Positions 20,789 to 30,923 of a stretch of DNA of 64,000 nucleotides are shown here, piece after piece. The stretch lies in contig NZ_QJTC01000016.1 of NCBI RefSeq assembly GCF_003217575.1, forward strand, positions 25,391 to 89,390. Direction: 5' to 3'. Position numbers and translations under genes: made by a program. The notes under the pieces were generated by a model. It saw nothing but the letters and a program-made list of their open reading frames with translations, searched no databases and had not been told where the DNA came from. This DNA is from Xylophilus ampelinus (lineage in GTDB: Bacteria; Pseudomonadota; Gammaproteobacteria; Burkholderiales; Burkholderiaceae_C). Each line of letters starts with the position of its first letter. Positions within the stretch are counted from its first letter, which is position 1.

Positions 20789-21457
20789 ATGGGCACGGTG
20801 TTGGTGATCGGGGCGTCGCGCGGGATCGGACTGGAGTTCGCGCGACAGTACGCCGAGGCGGGCGACCGGGTGATCGCCACCGCCCGCGACGACGCCGGCC
20901 TGGACCGGCTGCGCGGCCTGGGCGCCGAGGCGCTGCGGCTCGACGTGGCCGACCCTGCGAGCATCAGCGGCCTGGCCTGGGCGCTGGATGGCGAGAAAAT
21001 CGACCTGGCGCTGTACGTGGCCGGCGTCATCGTCCATGGCAACGCCCTGTCGCCGCCCACCCACGCGGACTTCGACCGCACCATGCACACCAACGTGCTG
21101 GGCGCGATGCAGGCGATCCCGCAAGTGGCCCCGCTGGTGGAAAACGCGGGCGGCGTCTTCGGCTTCGTCAGCAGCACCCTGGGCCGGATCGCCGAGGCCG
21201 CGTCGAGCGACCCCTGGACCTACCGTGTCAGCAAGGCCGCGCTCAACATGGCGGTGGCCAGTGCGCAGGCCGACTATCCGCGGGCGACGCTGGTCGCGCT
21301 CTCACCCGGCTGGGTGCGGACCGACATGGGCGGCGAGGGAGCCGCGCTGACGGCCGAGGCCAGCGTGGCCGGCATGCGCGACGTGCTGGCCCGGCTGACG
21401 CCGGCCGACCGCGGCGGCTTCTTCCTGCACGACGGCACCCGCTACCCGACCTGGTGA
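20789..21457 (+). CDS. SDR-family oxidoreductase (short C-factor-like form)
   Basis: A 222-residue short-chain dehydrogenase with GASRGIG near residue 8, LDVADP, VAGV in place of the usual NNAG, a Ser in VSSTLG and YRVSKAALN as the catalytic Tyr-Lys block. It resembles the C-factor-like subgroup. It starts 68 bases after the thiolase, beyond a repeat, and is followed by a broken acyl-CoA dehydrogenase. Substrate unknown. Confidence 0.88.
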   Translation: MGTVLVIGASRGIGLEFARQYAEAGDRVIATARDDAGLDRLRGLGAEALRLDVADPASISGLAWALDGEKIDLALYVAGVIVHGNALSPPTHADFDRTMHTNVLGAMQAIPQVAPLVENAGGVFGFVSSTLGRIAEAASSDPWTYRVSKAALNMAVASAQADYPRATLVALSPGWVRTDMGGEGAALTAEASVAGMRDVLARLTPADRGGFFLHDGTRYPTW

Positions 21458-21539
21458 AGCGCCACGGCAGCAGCGTGACCGACCGGAGTCGCGGGCCTGG
21501 GGCCGGATGGCCGGCACGGCAGCGACACCGCGCTGATCC

Positions 21540-21806
21540 GGTTCGATGCCTGCCGCATCCACGCGGCATGCCGCCGCCTCGCGCGACGCGGGCCTGCCCC
21601 GCCTGAAGCAGGCCGCCATGGCCAAGCCCTTCGCCGGCGAGATGGCCGAGCGGGCCTGCTGCGGTGCCGCGATCCAGACGCTCGGCGGCTACGGCATCGT
21701 CCACGATTTACGGGTCGAGCGCGTCCACCGCGACGTGCGGGTCTGCCAGATCCACGAAGGCGCCTCGGACGTCCAGCAGCGGCCGATCCCGCGCGCGCTG
21801 GCCTGA
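21540..21806 (+). pseudogene. Acyl-CoA dehydrogenase, C-terminal remnant
   Basis: The frame reads LKQAAMAKPFAGEMAERAC, then IQTLGGYGIVHD and RVHRDVRVCQIHEGASDVQ. This is the C-terminal helical domain of acyl-CoA dehydrogenases, including the GGYG and RDVRVxxIxEG signatures that contact FAD. The N-terminal 270 or so residues are missing and no plausible start exists. Sequence 21458-21539 shows only traces of coding-like composition. Which acyl-CoA dehydrogenase it came from is uncertain. Confidence 0.8.
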
Positions 21807-21930
21807 TCGGTCCACGCGTTTGCGGTGGATGTGGCATAGTTTTGCGGTCGGCGCCCTGCGGCGCATGGCGCGGAGACGGCTCGAGCGGTGCAAACGGACC
21901 TCAGGCACCCAACCCTTTCGGAGTAACGCC

Positions 21931-22140
21931 ATGAAGGCACTTAAAAGCGAAACAGCCAAACGCGTTCTGGCCGACCCCCAGGCGAGCAGGAAGCTGCGCG
22001 AGTTCTGGTCGCGTGGACCGGGTGCAGGCCCTACTACGACGACGACGACGACGACGGGGACGGGGACGGTCATCATCGAGCTCAGGGAGGCCGGGGGCGT
22101 GCGGCGCCTGCGGCCCCGTGTCGTTGCCAAAGCCGGCTGA
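21931..22140 (+). CDS. Small protein of unknown function with an (ACG)7 threonine repeat
   Basis: A 69-residue open frame with a ribosome site (TCGGAGTAACGCC) ahead of ATG 21931. The basic N-terminal half (KSETAKRVLADPQASRKLREF) looks helical. Residues 35-42 are eight threonines, encoded by ACT plus seven ACG triplets at 22036-22056. The end is basic. I do not recognise it. It sits 18 bases before a membrane-anchored unknown gene, and the pair may be one accessory cassette. Confidence 0.6.
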   Translation: MKALKSETAKRVLADPQASRKLREFWSRGPGAGPTTTTTTTTGTGTVIIELREAGGVRRLRPRVVAKAG

Positions 22141-22158
22141 CACCGATCCCGGACTGTT

Positions 22159-22599
22159 GTGAACGTTGCGCTCCCCGCCCTTATCGTCTTCCTCATCCTG
22201 CTGCCCGGCTTCGTTTTTCGCGCAGGGCTCAAGCGCTCGGAGCGGGTAACGTTCGACTATTCTCCTTTTGGTCAGGTCGTGGCCGAGGCGGTGCTCCGGG
22301 CCTGCGTTCTGCGTATGGTCCGGCTCTTGGTCGCCTTTCTGGCGAACGAGTCCCTCGCTCTGAAAATCCTGATGCTGCTGCTGTCGTCCGACCCGGCGGG
22401 GCAGAGCGGTGCGATCGCAGCCGTGGGACGGCGCCAGTCCGCTGTCGTGGTGTACTTCGCCTCGCGGCTGGCAGCGTCGTTCGCCCTGCCCACATGGTTG
22501 CGGAGATGTGTGACACGCTACAGCGAAGCCATCACCTTGAATATCCACTACATCGCGCTCGAACCTGCGTCGGAAGAGCCACGTGCCAGCGCATCCTAA
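22159..22599 (+). CDS. Small N-terminally membrane-anchored protein of unknown function
   Basis: A 146-residue frame from GTG 22159. Residues 2-20 form one hydrophobic helix (VALPALIVFLILLPGFVF), followed by a soluble region. The opening resembles small membrane proteins annotated as DUF6338-like in other proteobacteria, but I cannot confirm that. GC is lower than in flanking genes, which together with its unknown partner upstream suggests transfer. The end overlaps the YchJ gene by 17 bases. Confidence 0.55.
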   Translation: MNVALPALIVFLILLPGFVFRAGLKRSERVTFDYSPFGQVVAEAVLRACVLRMVRLLVAFLANESLALKILMLLLSSDPAGQSGAIAAVGRRQSAVVVYFASRLAASFALPTWLRRCVTRYSEAITLNIHYIALEPASEEPRASAS

Positions 22600-22993
22600 T
22601 GCCTGCCCCTGCGGCCGCACCGACCGCCGCAGCCATGTGCTGCACTACGTCTTGTGTTGCGGGCGCTACCTCGACCATTTCGACACGGTGCCGGCACCGG
22701 ATGCGGAATCGCTGATGCGCTCGCGCTACACCGCCTACGTCCGCGAGCGCGAGGACTACCTGGTAGCCACCTGGCATCCGGCCACCCGGCCGGCCGCGGT
22801 GACCTTCGATGCCGATGTCCGCTGGCTGGGCCTGGACGTGCGCACCCGCCGGGTGATCGACGACGCCCACGCCGAGGTCGAGTTCGTCGCCCGGCAGCGC
22901 GACGCCACCGGCTTGGCCCACCGCCTGCACGAGAAGAGCCGCTTCGAGCGCGAGGGCGAGCGCTGGTTCTACCGCGACGGCGACACCCTCTGA
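22583..22993 (+). CDS. YchJ-family protein (UPF0225, SEC-C-like metal motif)
   Basis: A 136-residue protein with the N-terminal cysteine pattern CPCG...CCGRYL of YchJ proteins and the conserved block LMRSRYTAYVREREDYLVATWHP. The GTG start at 22583 lies inside the preceding gene. Function of the family is unknown; the NTF2-like fold plus zinc-binding cysteines suggest a ligand- or protein-binding role. Confidence 0.88.
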   Translation: MPAHPNACPCGRTDRRSHVLHYVLCCGRYLDHFDTVPAPDAESLMRSRYTAYVREREDYLVATWHPATRPAAVTFDADVRWLGLDVRTRRVIDDAHAEVEFVARQRDATGLAHRLHEKSRFEREGERWFYRDGDTL

Positions 22994-23010
22994 GCCGCCA
23001 CGGGCGGCGG

Positions 23011-23034
23011 CCGGTGCCCGCACGGTTTTCTTTC
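23011..23034 (+). terminator. Possible terminator after the YchJ gene
   Basis: CCGGTGC and GCACGG pair with one bulged G and are followed by TTTTCTTTC, 18 bases after the YchJ stop. The stem is short, so the call is moderate. Confidence 0.4.
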
Positions 23035-23257
23035 TGCGGCCCGGTGCGGCCGCCTCTGTCCGTGGGCAATCCGCTGCCGGGCCCGGTGTTGCCGTAACGC
23101 GTCCCCGATTTCCGTCTCGGATCTTTAGAGGTCGACAGGCGCATTCCTTTTGCGCGTCGCGTGCGGTGGCCGAGCTGGCGCCGACGGCGCATCGCGGAAA
23201 TCCCATGCGGTAGATTCGACGGCACCGCATTTCCCACCGAGCCGAAGGACTTTCCCC

Positions 23258-23923
23258 ATGCCCCGTTTCGACGCCGTTCTCTTCGACTGCGACGGCGTAC
23301 TGGTCGATTCCGAACCGATCACCCACCGCGTGCTGCGCGACCGGCTGGCCCTGCGCGGCTGGGTCATGACGGCCGAGGAGTGCATGCGCATCTTCGTCGG
23401 CAAGGCGGTGAAGGACGAGCGTGCCATGATGGAGGCGCGCACCGGCCAGCCCTTGACCGATGCCTGGCTGCACGCGTTCTGGGAGGAGCGCAACCTGGCG
23501 CTGCGGCGCGATCTGGAGGCGGTCCCGGGTGCGCCCGACGCGGTGCGCGCGATCCACGCGGCCTACGGCGGCCGCATCGCCTGCGCCTCCGGTGCCGACC
23601 GTCAAAAAGTGGTGCTGCAACTGGAGAAGACCGGCCTGGTCGCGTGGTTCGACGGCCGCATCTTCAGCGGCCACGAAACGCCGCGCAGCAAGCCCTTTCC
23701 CGACGTGTACCTGGCCGCGGCCGCGGCGTTGGACGTGGACCCGGCCCGTTGCGCGGTGGTCGAGGATTCGGTCACCGGTGCCACCGCCGGCCTCGCCGCC
23801 GGTGCCACCGTCTTCGGCTATTGCCCGGGCGGCCCGGGCCACGGCAGCGCGCGGGAGATGCAGGCGATCGGCGTGCGGACGCTGTTCCATTCGATGGACG
23901 CGCTGCCGGCCTTGCTGGGCTAG
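23258..23923 (+). CDS. HAD-family hydrolase, beta-phosphoglucomutase/phosphatase-like
   Basis: A 221-residue HAD phosphatase. Motif I is FDCDGVLVDSEP, with the nucleophile in the first Asp. Motif II is ACASGADR, the Lys is in SKPFPDVY and the metal-binding Asp is in VVEDSVTG. An alpha-helical cap at about 15-85 puts it in subclass I. The style fits GmhB-unrelated phosphoglycolate or sugar-phosphate phosphatases. ATG 23258 has GAAGGAC upstream. Substrate unknown. Confidence 0.9.
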   Translation: MPRFDAVLFDCDGVLVDSEPITHRVLRDRLALRGWVMTAEECMRIFVGKAVKDERAMMEARTGQPLTDAWLHAFWEERNLALRRDLEAVPGAPDAVRAIHAAYGGRIACASGADRQKVVLQLEKTGLVAWFDGRIFSGHETPRSKPFPDVYLAAAAALDVDPARCAVVEDSVTGATAGLAAGATVFGYCPGGPGHGSAREMQAIGVRTLFHSMDALPALLG

Positions 23924-23999
23924 TACGCCGATGCCTGCCGCCGTGCCGTACCCGACCTCCGCGACGCCCGCCGGCCCGGCCGTGCATGGCCGGCCCCTG

Positions 24000-24824
24000 A
24001 TGCGGCGGGCCCCGCGCCGCCGCATGGCGCGGGGCCGGGGCGGCATGTCCTGTTTCCTGGCGATGTTGCTGGCGGGCTTGCCGGCGATTGCCCTGGCCAC
24101 CCGCACCGCCGCCCAGCGCGAGGGCGATACCGCGGCCGCCATGTCGGCACCGGCCGACGACGCACCCGCCGCTCCTTTCAAGTTCACCACCGGTCTCTAC
24201 CGTACCGCCGGCGCCGGCCAGCCCACCGGCACCGGGCTCGATTCGAACCTGCGTTATCAGGGCGGCGTGGGCGACCTGTGGGTGGGTGCCCTCCGCGCGC
24301 CGGTGGGCGATCTGTCGCAGCTGCGCGGCGGCTGGGACCGCGGCTTCGCGCTCGGCCCGCTGCGCCTGCTGCCGTCGGTGCAATGGGCTTCCGGCGGCTT
24401 CGTGGGCGGCAGTGTCAACGTGGAGGTCGGAATCCGTTGGTACGCCGGCGCCGGCCTGGGGCGCACCAACCTGCGCAACTACGTCAACCTCAACTTCGAC
24501 CCGAACGACGCCTGGATGCTGTCGGCCGGCTACCGCTGGAGCGAGGGGCGCTATGCCGGCCTGCAGGTGGTGCGCGACAACCGCGAACACCCCGACCAGC
24601 AACATGTGCACCTGGTCGCCCGCCTGCCGACCGACGCCGGCCATGCGGTGTTCGTGGACCTGCTCGACAAGCGCGGCAGCCTGGACGACGGTCGCTACAT
24701 CCACCGCTACGGCGCCAGCATGACCTACAGCTGGCCGCGGATCTTCGTGCGGCTGGCCTACGACCCGAAGGTCAATTTCACGCCGCAGAACCAGTGGCGG
24801 TTGTCGGTGGGCACGCGCTTCTGA
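24000..24824 (+). CDS. Predicted outer-membrane beta-barrel protein
   Basis: An Arg-rich start (MRRAPRRRMARGRGG) and a hydrophobic core (CFLAMLLAGLPAIALA) form a signal peptide. The rest shows alternating aromatic/polar strands (FKFTTGLYRTAG, VEVGIRWYAGAG, MLSAGYRWSEG, MTYSWPRIFVRLAYD) and ends in SVGTRF, a C-terminal Phe typical of barrels recognised by BamA. An in-frame ATG at 23931 is an alternative start. It follows the HAD gene with almost no gap. No family could be named. Confidence 0.72.
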   Translation: MRRAPRRRMARGRGGMSCFLAMLLAGLPAIALATRTAAQREGDTAAAMSAPADDAPAAPFKFTTGLYRTAGAGQPTGTGLDSNLRYQGGVGDLWVGALRAPVGDLSQLRGGWDRGFALGPLRLLPSVQWASGGFVGGSVNVEVGIRWYAGAGLGRTNLRNYVNLNFDPNDAWMLSAGYRWSEGRYAGLQVVRDNREHPDQQHVHLVARLPTDAGHAVFVDLLDKRGSLDDGRYIHRYGASMTYSWPRIFVRLAYDPKVNFTPQNQWRLSVGTRF

Positions 24825-24851
24825 CCATCGCGGTGCGCTGACAGCGCACCG

Positions 24852-25751
24852 TCAGCGCATCGCCTGCCACTGGCGGGCTTCGTGCAGCAGGTGCCGCCGG
24901 AACACGTCGGCGATCGGCGACAGCTGTTTGCCCTTAGGCCAGACCAGGTGCCACTGCGACTGGATCGGGAAGCCCTGCACGTTCAGGACCGCGATGCCCG
25001 GGTGGTGGGCGCCCAGCGCGTGCATCGACAAAACCGCGATGCCCAACTGGCCCTCGACCGATTCCTTGATCGCCTCGTTGCTGCCCAGTTCCAGCACGTT
25101 GGCCGGCGCGAAGCCGATCCTGCGCAGCCGGGCATCGGTGGCCAGACGGGTGCCCGAGCCTTTCTCGCGCAGCAGGAAACGCTCGCCCTGCAGCTGCTGC
25201 ACCGTGATGCGCTTGCGCCGGGCGAGCGCGTGGCCGGCGGCGGCGACCACGACCAGCGGATTGGGCATCAGGATCTGGTCTTCCTGCAGCAGGTCGTCGG
25301 GCGGCATCGACATCACGTACAGGTCGTCGAGGTTGCTGCGCAGCCGCGTGATGACGTGGTCGCGGTTGAGGATTTCCAGCGAGATGTCGATGCCCGGATG
25401 CAGCTTGCAGAAGCTGCCCAGCAGCCGCGGCACGAAATATTCGGCGGTGCTCACCACCGCCACTTTCAGGCGGCCGTGGGTCAACCCCTTGGCCGAGGCG
25501 ACCCGCTGCTCGAAGGCATCCCACTCGCCGGCGATCGCACGGGCGGTGCGTGCCAGCTCCTGGCCCGCCGCGGTGAGCCAGACGCGGCGCGAGATCACCT
25601 CGTAGAGCGGCAGGCCGACCGATCGCGCCACCTCGCGCAACTGCATCGACGCCGTCGGCTGGGTGACATGCATTACCTTGGCCGCGGCGCTGACGCTGCC
25701 GGTTTCTGCCAGCGCCAGGAAAAGCCGTAGCTGGCGAAAGGTGATGGTCAT
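24852..25751 (-). CDS. LysR-family transcriptional regulator, CbbR-like
   Basis: A 299-residue regulator with an N-terminal winged helix (FRQLRLFLALAETGSVSAAAKVMHVTQPTAS) and a LysR substrate domain at about 90-295. It is divergent from the SbtA-type bicarbonate transporter gene with 87 bases between them, so it most likely controls that gene. CbbR-like regulators often control inorganic-carbon genes. An ATAGA-N6-TCTAT inverted repeat overlaps its own start codon. Confidence 0.92.
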   Translation of the reverse strand: MTITFRQLRLFLALAETGSVSAAAKVMHVTQPTASMQLREVARSVGLPLYEVISRRVWLTAAGQELARTARAIAGEWDAFEQRVASAKGLTHGRLKVAVVSTAEYFVPRLLGSFCKLHPGIDISLEILNRDHVITRLRSNLDDLYVMSMPPDDLLQEDQILMPNPLVVVAAAGHALARRKRITVQQLQGERFLLREKGSGTRLATDARLRRIGFAPANVLELGSNEAIKESVEGQLGIAVLSMHALGAHHPGIAVLNVQGFPIQSQWHLVWPKGKQLSPIADVFRRHLLHEARQWQAMR

Positions 25752-25765
25752 AGAAATTTATCTAT
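25750..25765. promoter_or_regulatory. Possible LysR-regulator binding site
   Basis: ATAGAAATTTATCTAT is an inverted repeat (ATAGA-N6-TCTAT) at the lysR start codon in the AT-rich divergent promoter region of the lysR and sbtA genes. LysR proteins bind T-N11-A type dyads in such places. Confidence 0.4.
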
Positions 25766-25838
25766 ATATAAGAGCGATCGAATCGATTTTACTTGCGGCT
25801 GCGCGCGGCCTAGCATCGGGCGCAAAGGGAGATATGCA

Positions 25839-26828
25839 ATGCACGGTCTTGTGGACCCGACGGTCCTGTTCTTCGTTCTGGGCGCGTTCGCGGGCCTGGT
25901 CCGCTCCAACCTGGAGTTTCCGTCGGCCGTCTCGCGGCTGCTGTCGATGTACCTGTTGGTGGCGCTGGGCCTGAAGGGCGGTTTCGCCCTGGCGGAATCG
26001 GGCGTCACCGCAAGCATCGCCTCCAGCCTGGGCATCGCTGTGCTGCTGGCATTGGCGGTGCCGCTGCTGGGCTACCTGCTGCTGCGCCGTGTCGTGTCGG
26101 GGTTCGATGCCGCCGCGGTCGCGGCCACCTACGGATCGGTCAGTGCCGTGACCTTCGTCACCGCGACCCAATACCTGGAGACGCACGCCATCGTCTACGG
26201 CGGCTACATGGCTGCGGCGATGGCACTGATGGAGTCGCCCGCCATCCTGATCGGCGTGCTCATCGCCAACACGCTGCGGCACCGGCAGCCTGCGCAGGCC
26301 ACCGCCGCGGGTGGGCCTGCCGCTGCGCGGGGCATGTCGATCGGCCGCATCCTGCACGACTCGCTGACCGACGGCACCCAGTTGCTGCTGCTCGGCGCTC
26401 TGGTGATCGGCATGGCCACCGGGCACGACGGCAAGGTGGCCCTGCAGCCGTTCTTCGGCGACCTGTTCAAGGGCATGCTGTGCCTATTCCTGCTCGAGAT
26501 GGGACTGGTCGCGACCCGCAGGTTGTCGGCGGTGAAGATGTCGTCGCGCTGGCTGCTGGCCTATGCCGTCCTGGGTCCGCTCGTCCATGCCGGCCTGGCC
26601 CTGGGACTGGGCTGGTGCCTGCAGGTGCCGGCGGGCGATGCGGTGCTGTTGATGGTGCTGGCCGCCAGTGCCTCCTACATCGCCGTGCCGGCCGTGGTGC
26701 GCTACGCGATACCCGAGGCCGAGCCTTCGCTCTATGTCGGCCTATCGCTGGGCGTCACCTTTCCGCTGAACATCGTGCTGGGCATTCCGCTGTACGCCCA
26801 TGCGGTGCAGCGGATCTGGCAGCCATGA
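25839..26828 (+). CDS. SbtA-type sodium-dependent bicarbonate transport family permease
   Basis: A 329-residue integral membrane protein with about ten hydrophobic segments. The pattern PTVLFFVLGAFAGLVRSNLEFP, LLVALGLKGG and the later SYIAVPAVVRYAIPEA matches the SbtA/DUF897 family, known for Na+-driven bicarbonate uptake in cyanobacteria and found in many proteobacteria. It is controlled probably by the divergent LysR gene. No sbtB (PII-like partner) follows. With the carbonic anhydrase at 18746 it would support carboxylation reactions. Confidence 0.88.
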   Translation: MHGLVDPTVLFFVLGAFAGLVRSNLEFPSAVSRLLSMYLLVALGLKGGFALAESGVTASIASSLGIAVLLALAVPLLGYLLLRRVVSGFDAAAVAATYGSVSAVTFVTATQYLETHAIVYGGYMAAAMALMESPAILIGVLIANTLRHRQPAQATAAGGPAAARGMSIGRILHDSLTDGTQLLLLGALVIGMATGHDGKVALQPFFGDLFKGMLCLFLLEMGLVATRRLSAVKMSSRWLLAYAVLGPLVHAGLALGLGWCLQVPAGDAVLLMVLAASASYIAVPAVVRYAIPEAEPSLYVGLSLGVTFPLNIVLGIPLYAHAVQRIWQP

Positions 26829-26861
26829 TGCGGGCGGGGCCGGAGCGTCCGACCGGCCACG

Positions 26862-27060
26862 GTGGGCGACGCCGGCCGCGCGATGCAGGAGATCGTCGGT
26901 GGAGGGCGCCGGGTGACCGATATCGTGGGCGAGATCAGCACGTCGGCGGTCGAGCAGCGCAATTGCATCGGCCGGACGAGCGGACCGGTCCATGCGTTCG
27001 ACCCGATGACGCAGCAGAACGCGGCGCTGCTGGAGGAACCGACCCCCGCGTCGTCGTCGT
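26862..27060 (+). pseudogene. Methyl-accepting chemotaxis protein, remnant of the signalling domain
   Basis: The frame reads VGDAGRAMQEIVGGGRRVTDIVGEIS, then SAVEQ, and MTQQNAALLEEPT. This is the C-terminal half of an MCP cytoplasmic domain (TMQEIV...VTDIMGEI...EQ...MDQMTQQNAALVEE). About a dozen residues between the last two blocks look altered, and all upstream parts (ligand domain, HAMP, methylation helices) are absent. After the remnant the frame drifts into a serine run and non-coding sequence. Confidence 0.75.
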
Positions 27061-27141
27061 CGTCCGTCGCTGCGCGGAAACGGGGCCATGCCCCCGGGGC
27101 CCAGGCTTGCGCCGCGCAGCCCCGGCACTACAATCGCCCTC

Positions 27142-29228
<2,087 letters not shown>

Positions 29229-29274
29229 GGCGACGCATGGGGCTACCTCCTGACGACCGAGATGTCCGGTTGTG

Positions 29275-29325
29275 CGGGACTTGCTCCCTCTCCCCCCGGG
29301 AGAGGGCGGGGGTGAGGGCCTCGCC
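29275..29325. repeat. Palindromic intergenic element (CCCTCTCC...GGGAGAGGG type)
   Basis: TGCTCCCTCTCCCCCCGGG followed by AGAGGGCGGGGGTGAGGGC forms a strong hairpin between thiC and thiO. Elements of this CTCTCCC/GGGAGAG kind are common between genes in high-GC proteobacteria. It is the only copy I noticed here. Confidence 0.5.
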
Positions 29326-29370
29326 CGCCGCGATCGGCCCGTTCGCCGCCCATACCGGAGCACCTTCTCC

Positions 29371-30531
29371 ATGCCCCTGACCCTCGGCATCGCCGGCGCC
29401 GGCCTGCTCGGCCGCCTGACGGCCTGGCAGCTCGGCCGGGCCGGCCACCGCGTCGATGTCTTCGACCCGGCGTCCGGCCCCGTGCCCACCTACGACGGCC
29501 ATGGCGCCGCGGGTTTCAGCGCCGCCGGCATGCTGAGCCCGCTGGCCGAGCTCGACCATGCCGACGCGGCCATCGCCGCCCTCGGCTGGCGTTCGCTGGC
29601 GCTGTGGCCGCGCATCGCCGCGGCGCTGGGTGCGCCCGCGCTGTTCGCGCAGCGCGGCAGCCTGCTGCTGGCCCACCGCACCGACCGGGGTGCCGCCGAG
29701 CGGGTGCTGGGCCGGCTGGCGCGCGCATCGGCTGCCTGGCCGCAGCCGCAAACGCTGGATGCGGACGCGCTGCAGGCGCTGGAGCCGTCGCTGCACCGCA
29801 TCGCCCATGCCTGGCTGCTGCCGCAGGAAGGGCAGATCGACCCGCCCGCCACGCTGGCCCTGCTGCACGCCCGCGCCGCCGACACGGTGCGCTGGCACTG
29901 GGGCAGGCCGGTGGCCCAGGCGACGGCCGGGCAGCTGACGCTGGCCGACGGCACACGGCGGCGCTTCGACCGGGTGCTGGACCTGCGCGGCCTGGGCGCG
30001 GGTGCGGACGCGATGCCGCATGCGTCGGCCGACGACCCCGACTCCGACCCCGACTCCCACGACGGCGCAGCCGCTGCGCCCCTGCCGCTGCGCGGCGTGC
30101 GCGGCGAAACCGCCTGGCTGCACGCCCCGTCCCACGGCCTGTCGCGGCCGGTGCGGCTGCTGCATCCGCGCCATGCGGTATACATCGTGCCGCGCGGTCC
30201 CGACCGGGTCTTCGTCGGCGCCAGCGAGATCGAGAGCGAAGACCGCTCGCCGGTGTCGCTGCGCAGTGCCGTCGAGCTGATGGCTGCCGCCCACAGCGTG
30301 CTGCCGGCCCTGGCCGAGGCGCGCATCGAACGGCTCGACCGCAACCTGCGGCCCGCCCTGCCCGACAACCTGCCGCGCACCGAGGTGGGCCCCGGCCTGC
30401 TGCGCATCAACGGCCTGTTCCGCCACGGCTGGCTGATGGCGCCCGCCCTGGTGGCCGACGCGCTGGCCACCGCCGGCCTCGCGACGCCCGCGCTGCCCGA
30501 CACCCCCCCCGAGGAAACGCGCCATGCATGA
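29371..30531 (+). CDS. thiO: FAD-dependent glycine oxidase, thiamin biosynthesis
   Basis: Makes the imine dehydroglycine for thiazole formation, 386 residues. The N terminus has the FAD-binding [16 protein letters not shown], followed by a DAO-type fold with PQEGQIDP and the C-terminal [18 protein letters not shown] 29371 is the first start after the intergenic palindrome. A loop rich in Asp/Ser/Pro at about 213-225 (DPDSDPDS) is unusual but does not interrupt motifs. The 3' end overlaps thiS by 8 bases. Confidence 0.9.
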   Translation: MPLTLGIAGAGLLGRLTAWQLGRAGHRVDVFDPASGPVPTYDGHGAAGFSAAGMLSPLAELDHADAAIAALGWRSLALWPRIAAALGAPALFAQRGSLLLAHRTDRGAAERVLGRLARASAAWPQPQTLDADALQALEPSLHRIAHAWLLPQEGQIDPPATLALLHARAADTVRWHWGRPVAQATAGQLTLADGTRRRFDRVLDLRGLGAGADAMPHASADDPDSDPDSHDGAAAAPLPLRGVRGETAWLHAPSHGLSRPVRLLHPRHAVYIVPRGPDRVFVGASEIESEDRSPVSLRSAVELMAAAHSVLPALAEARIERLDRNLRPALPDNLPRTEVGPGLLRINGLFRHGWLMAPALVADALATAGLATPALPDTPPEETRHA

Positions 30532-30760
30532 CGCCGCCGCCACACATGTTCCGGAGCTGCTCGACCTGCGGCTCGACGGCCATCCGTACGCGGTGCCGGC
30601 CGGCTCCAGCCTGGCCGACCTGGTCGCCGCGCAGGGCCATGCGCCCGAAGCCGTCGCCTCCGCCGTCAACGGCGATTTCGTGCCGCGCGGCCAGCGTGCC
30701 GCGCGCAGGCTGCAGGCCGGCGACACGGTGCTGCTCTTCCAACCCATCACCGGAGGGTAG
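30524..30760 (+). CDS. thiS: Sulfur carrier protein ThiS
   Basis: Ubiquitin-like sulfur carrier of 78 residues ending in Gly-Gly (ITGG), which is adenylated and thiocarboxylated. [18 protein letters not shown] and [10 protein letters not shown] fit the fold. The N terminus is slightly longer than typical 66-residue ThiS. Overlap with thiO shows coupling. It delivers sulfur to ThiG. Confidence 0.93.
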   Translation: MHDAAATHVPELLDLRLDGHPYAVPAGSSLADLVAAQGHAPEAVASAVNGDFVPRGQRAARRLQAGDTVLLFQPITGG

Positions 30761-30765
30761 ATCCG

Positions 30766-30860
30766 TACTCCCCAGGCTGCGCACTGCGTGTCTTGCCCCG
30801 CCCCCTCGCCGGGGGCGCACCCGGCGGTCCGGCCAAGCCGGTCCCACGGGTGCCCTGAAG
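30766..30860. repeat. Dispersed intergenic repeat, family 1, copy e
   Basis: TACTCCCCAGGCTGCGCACTGCGTGTCTTG, the C-rich/GGGGGCG pair, and GGCGGTCCGGCCAAGCCGGT then CCACGGGTG. It lies inside the thi operon between thiS and thiG, so the operon transcript must run through it. A repeat hairpin here may affect relative expression of thiG and thiDE. Confidence 0.7.
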
Positions 30861-30923
30861 GGCCGTCGGTGCGTCTTCATTCCTTTTTTTGCCGGGCACG
30901 CCCGGTGTCGGAGCGTTGGCCCC

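Noticed and set aside
21540..21806. Calling the acyl-CoA dehydrogenase remnant liuA (isovaleryl-CoA dehydrogenase)
   Set aside because: The RDVRVxxIxEG end is closer to general acyl-CoA dehydrogenases than to the isovaleryl type, and too little remains to decide.
22031..22060. The ACG triplet run as a possible CRISPR or origin iteron
   Set aside because: It is a plain trinucleotide microsatellite within an ORF, with no spacers or AT-rich unwinding element.
27047..27070. Serine run (TCG repeats) after the chemoreceptor remnant as a coding repeat
   Set aside because: It lies past the last homology to MCPs and is probably drifted sequence in a dead gene.
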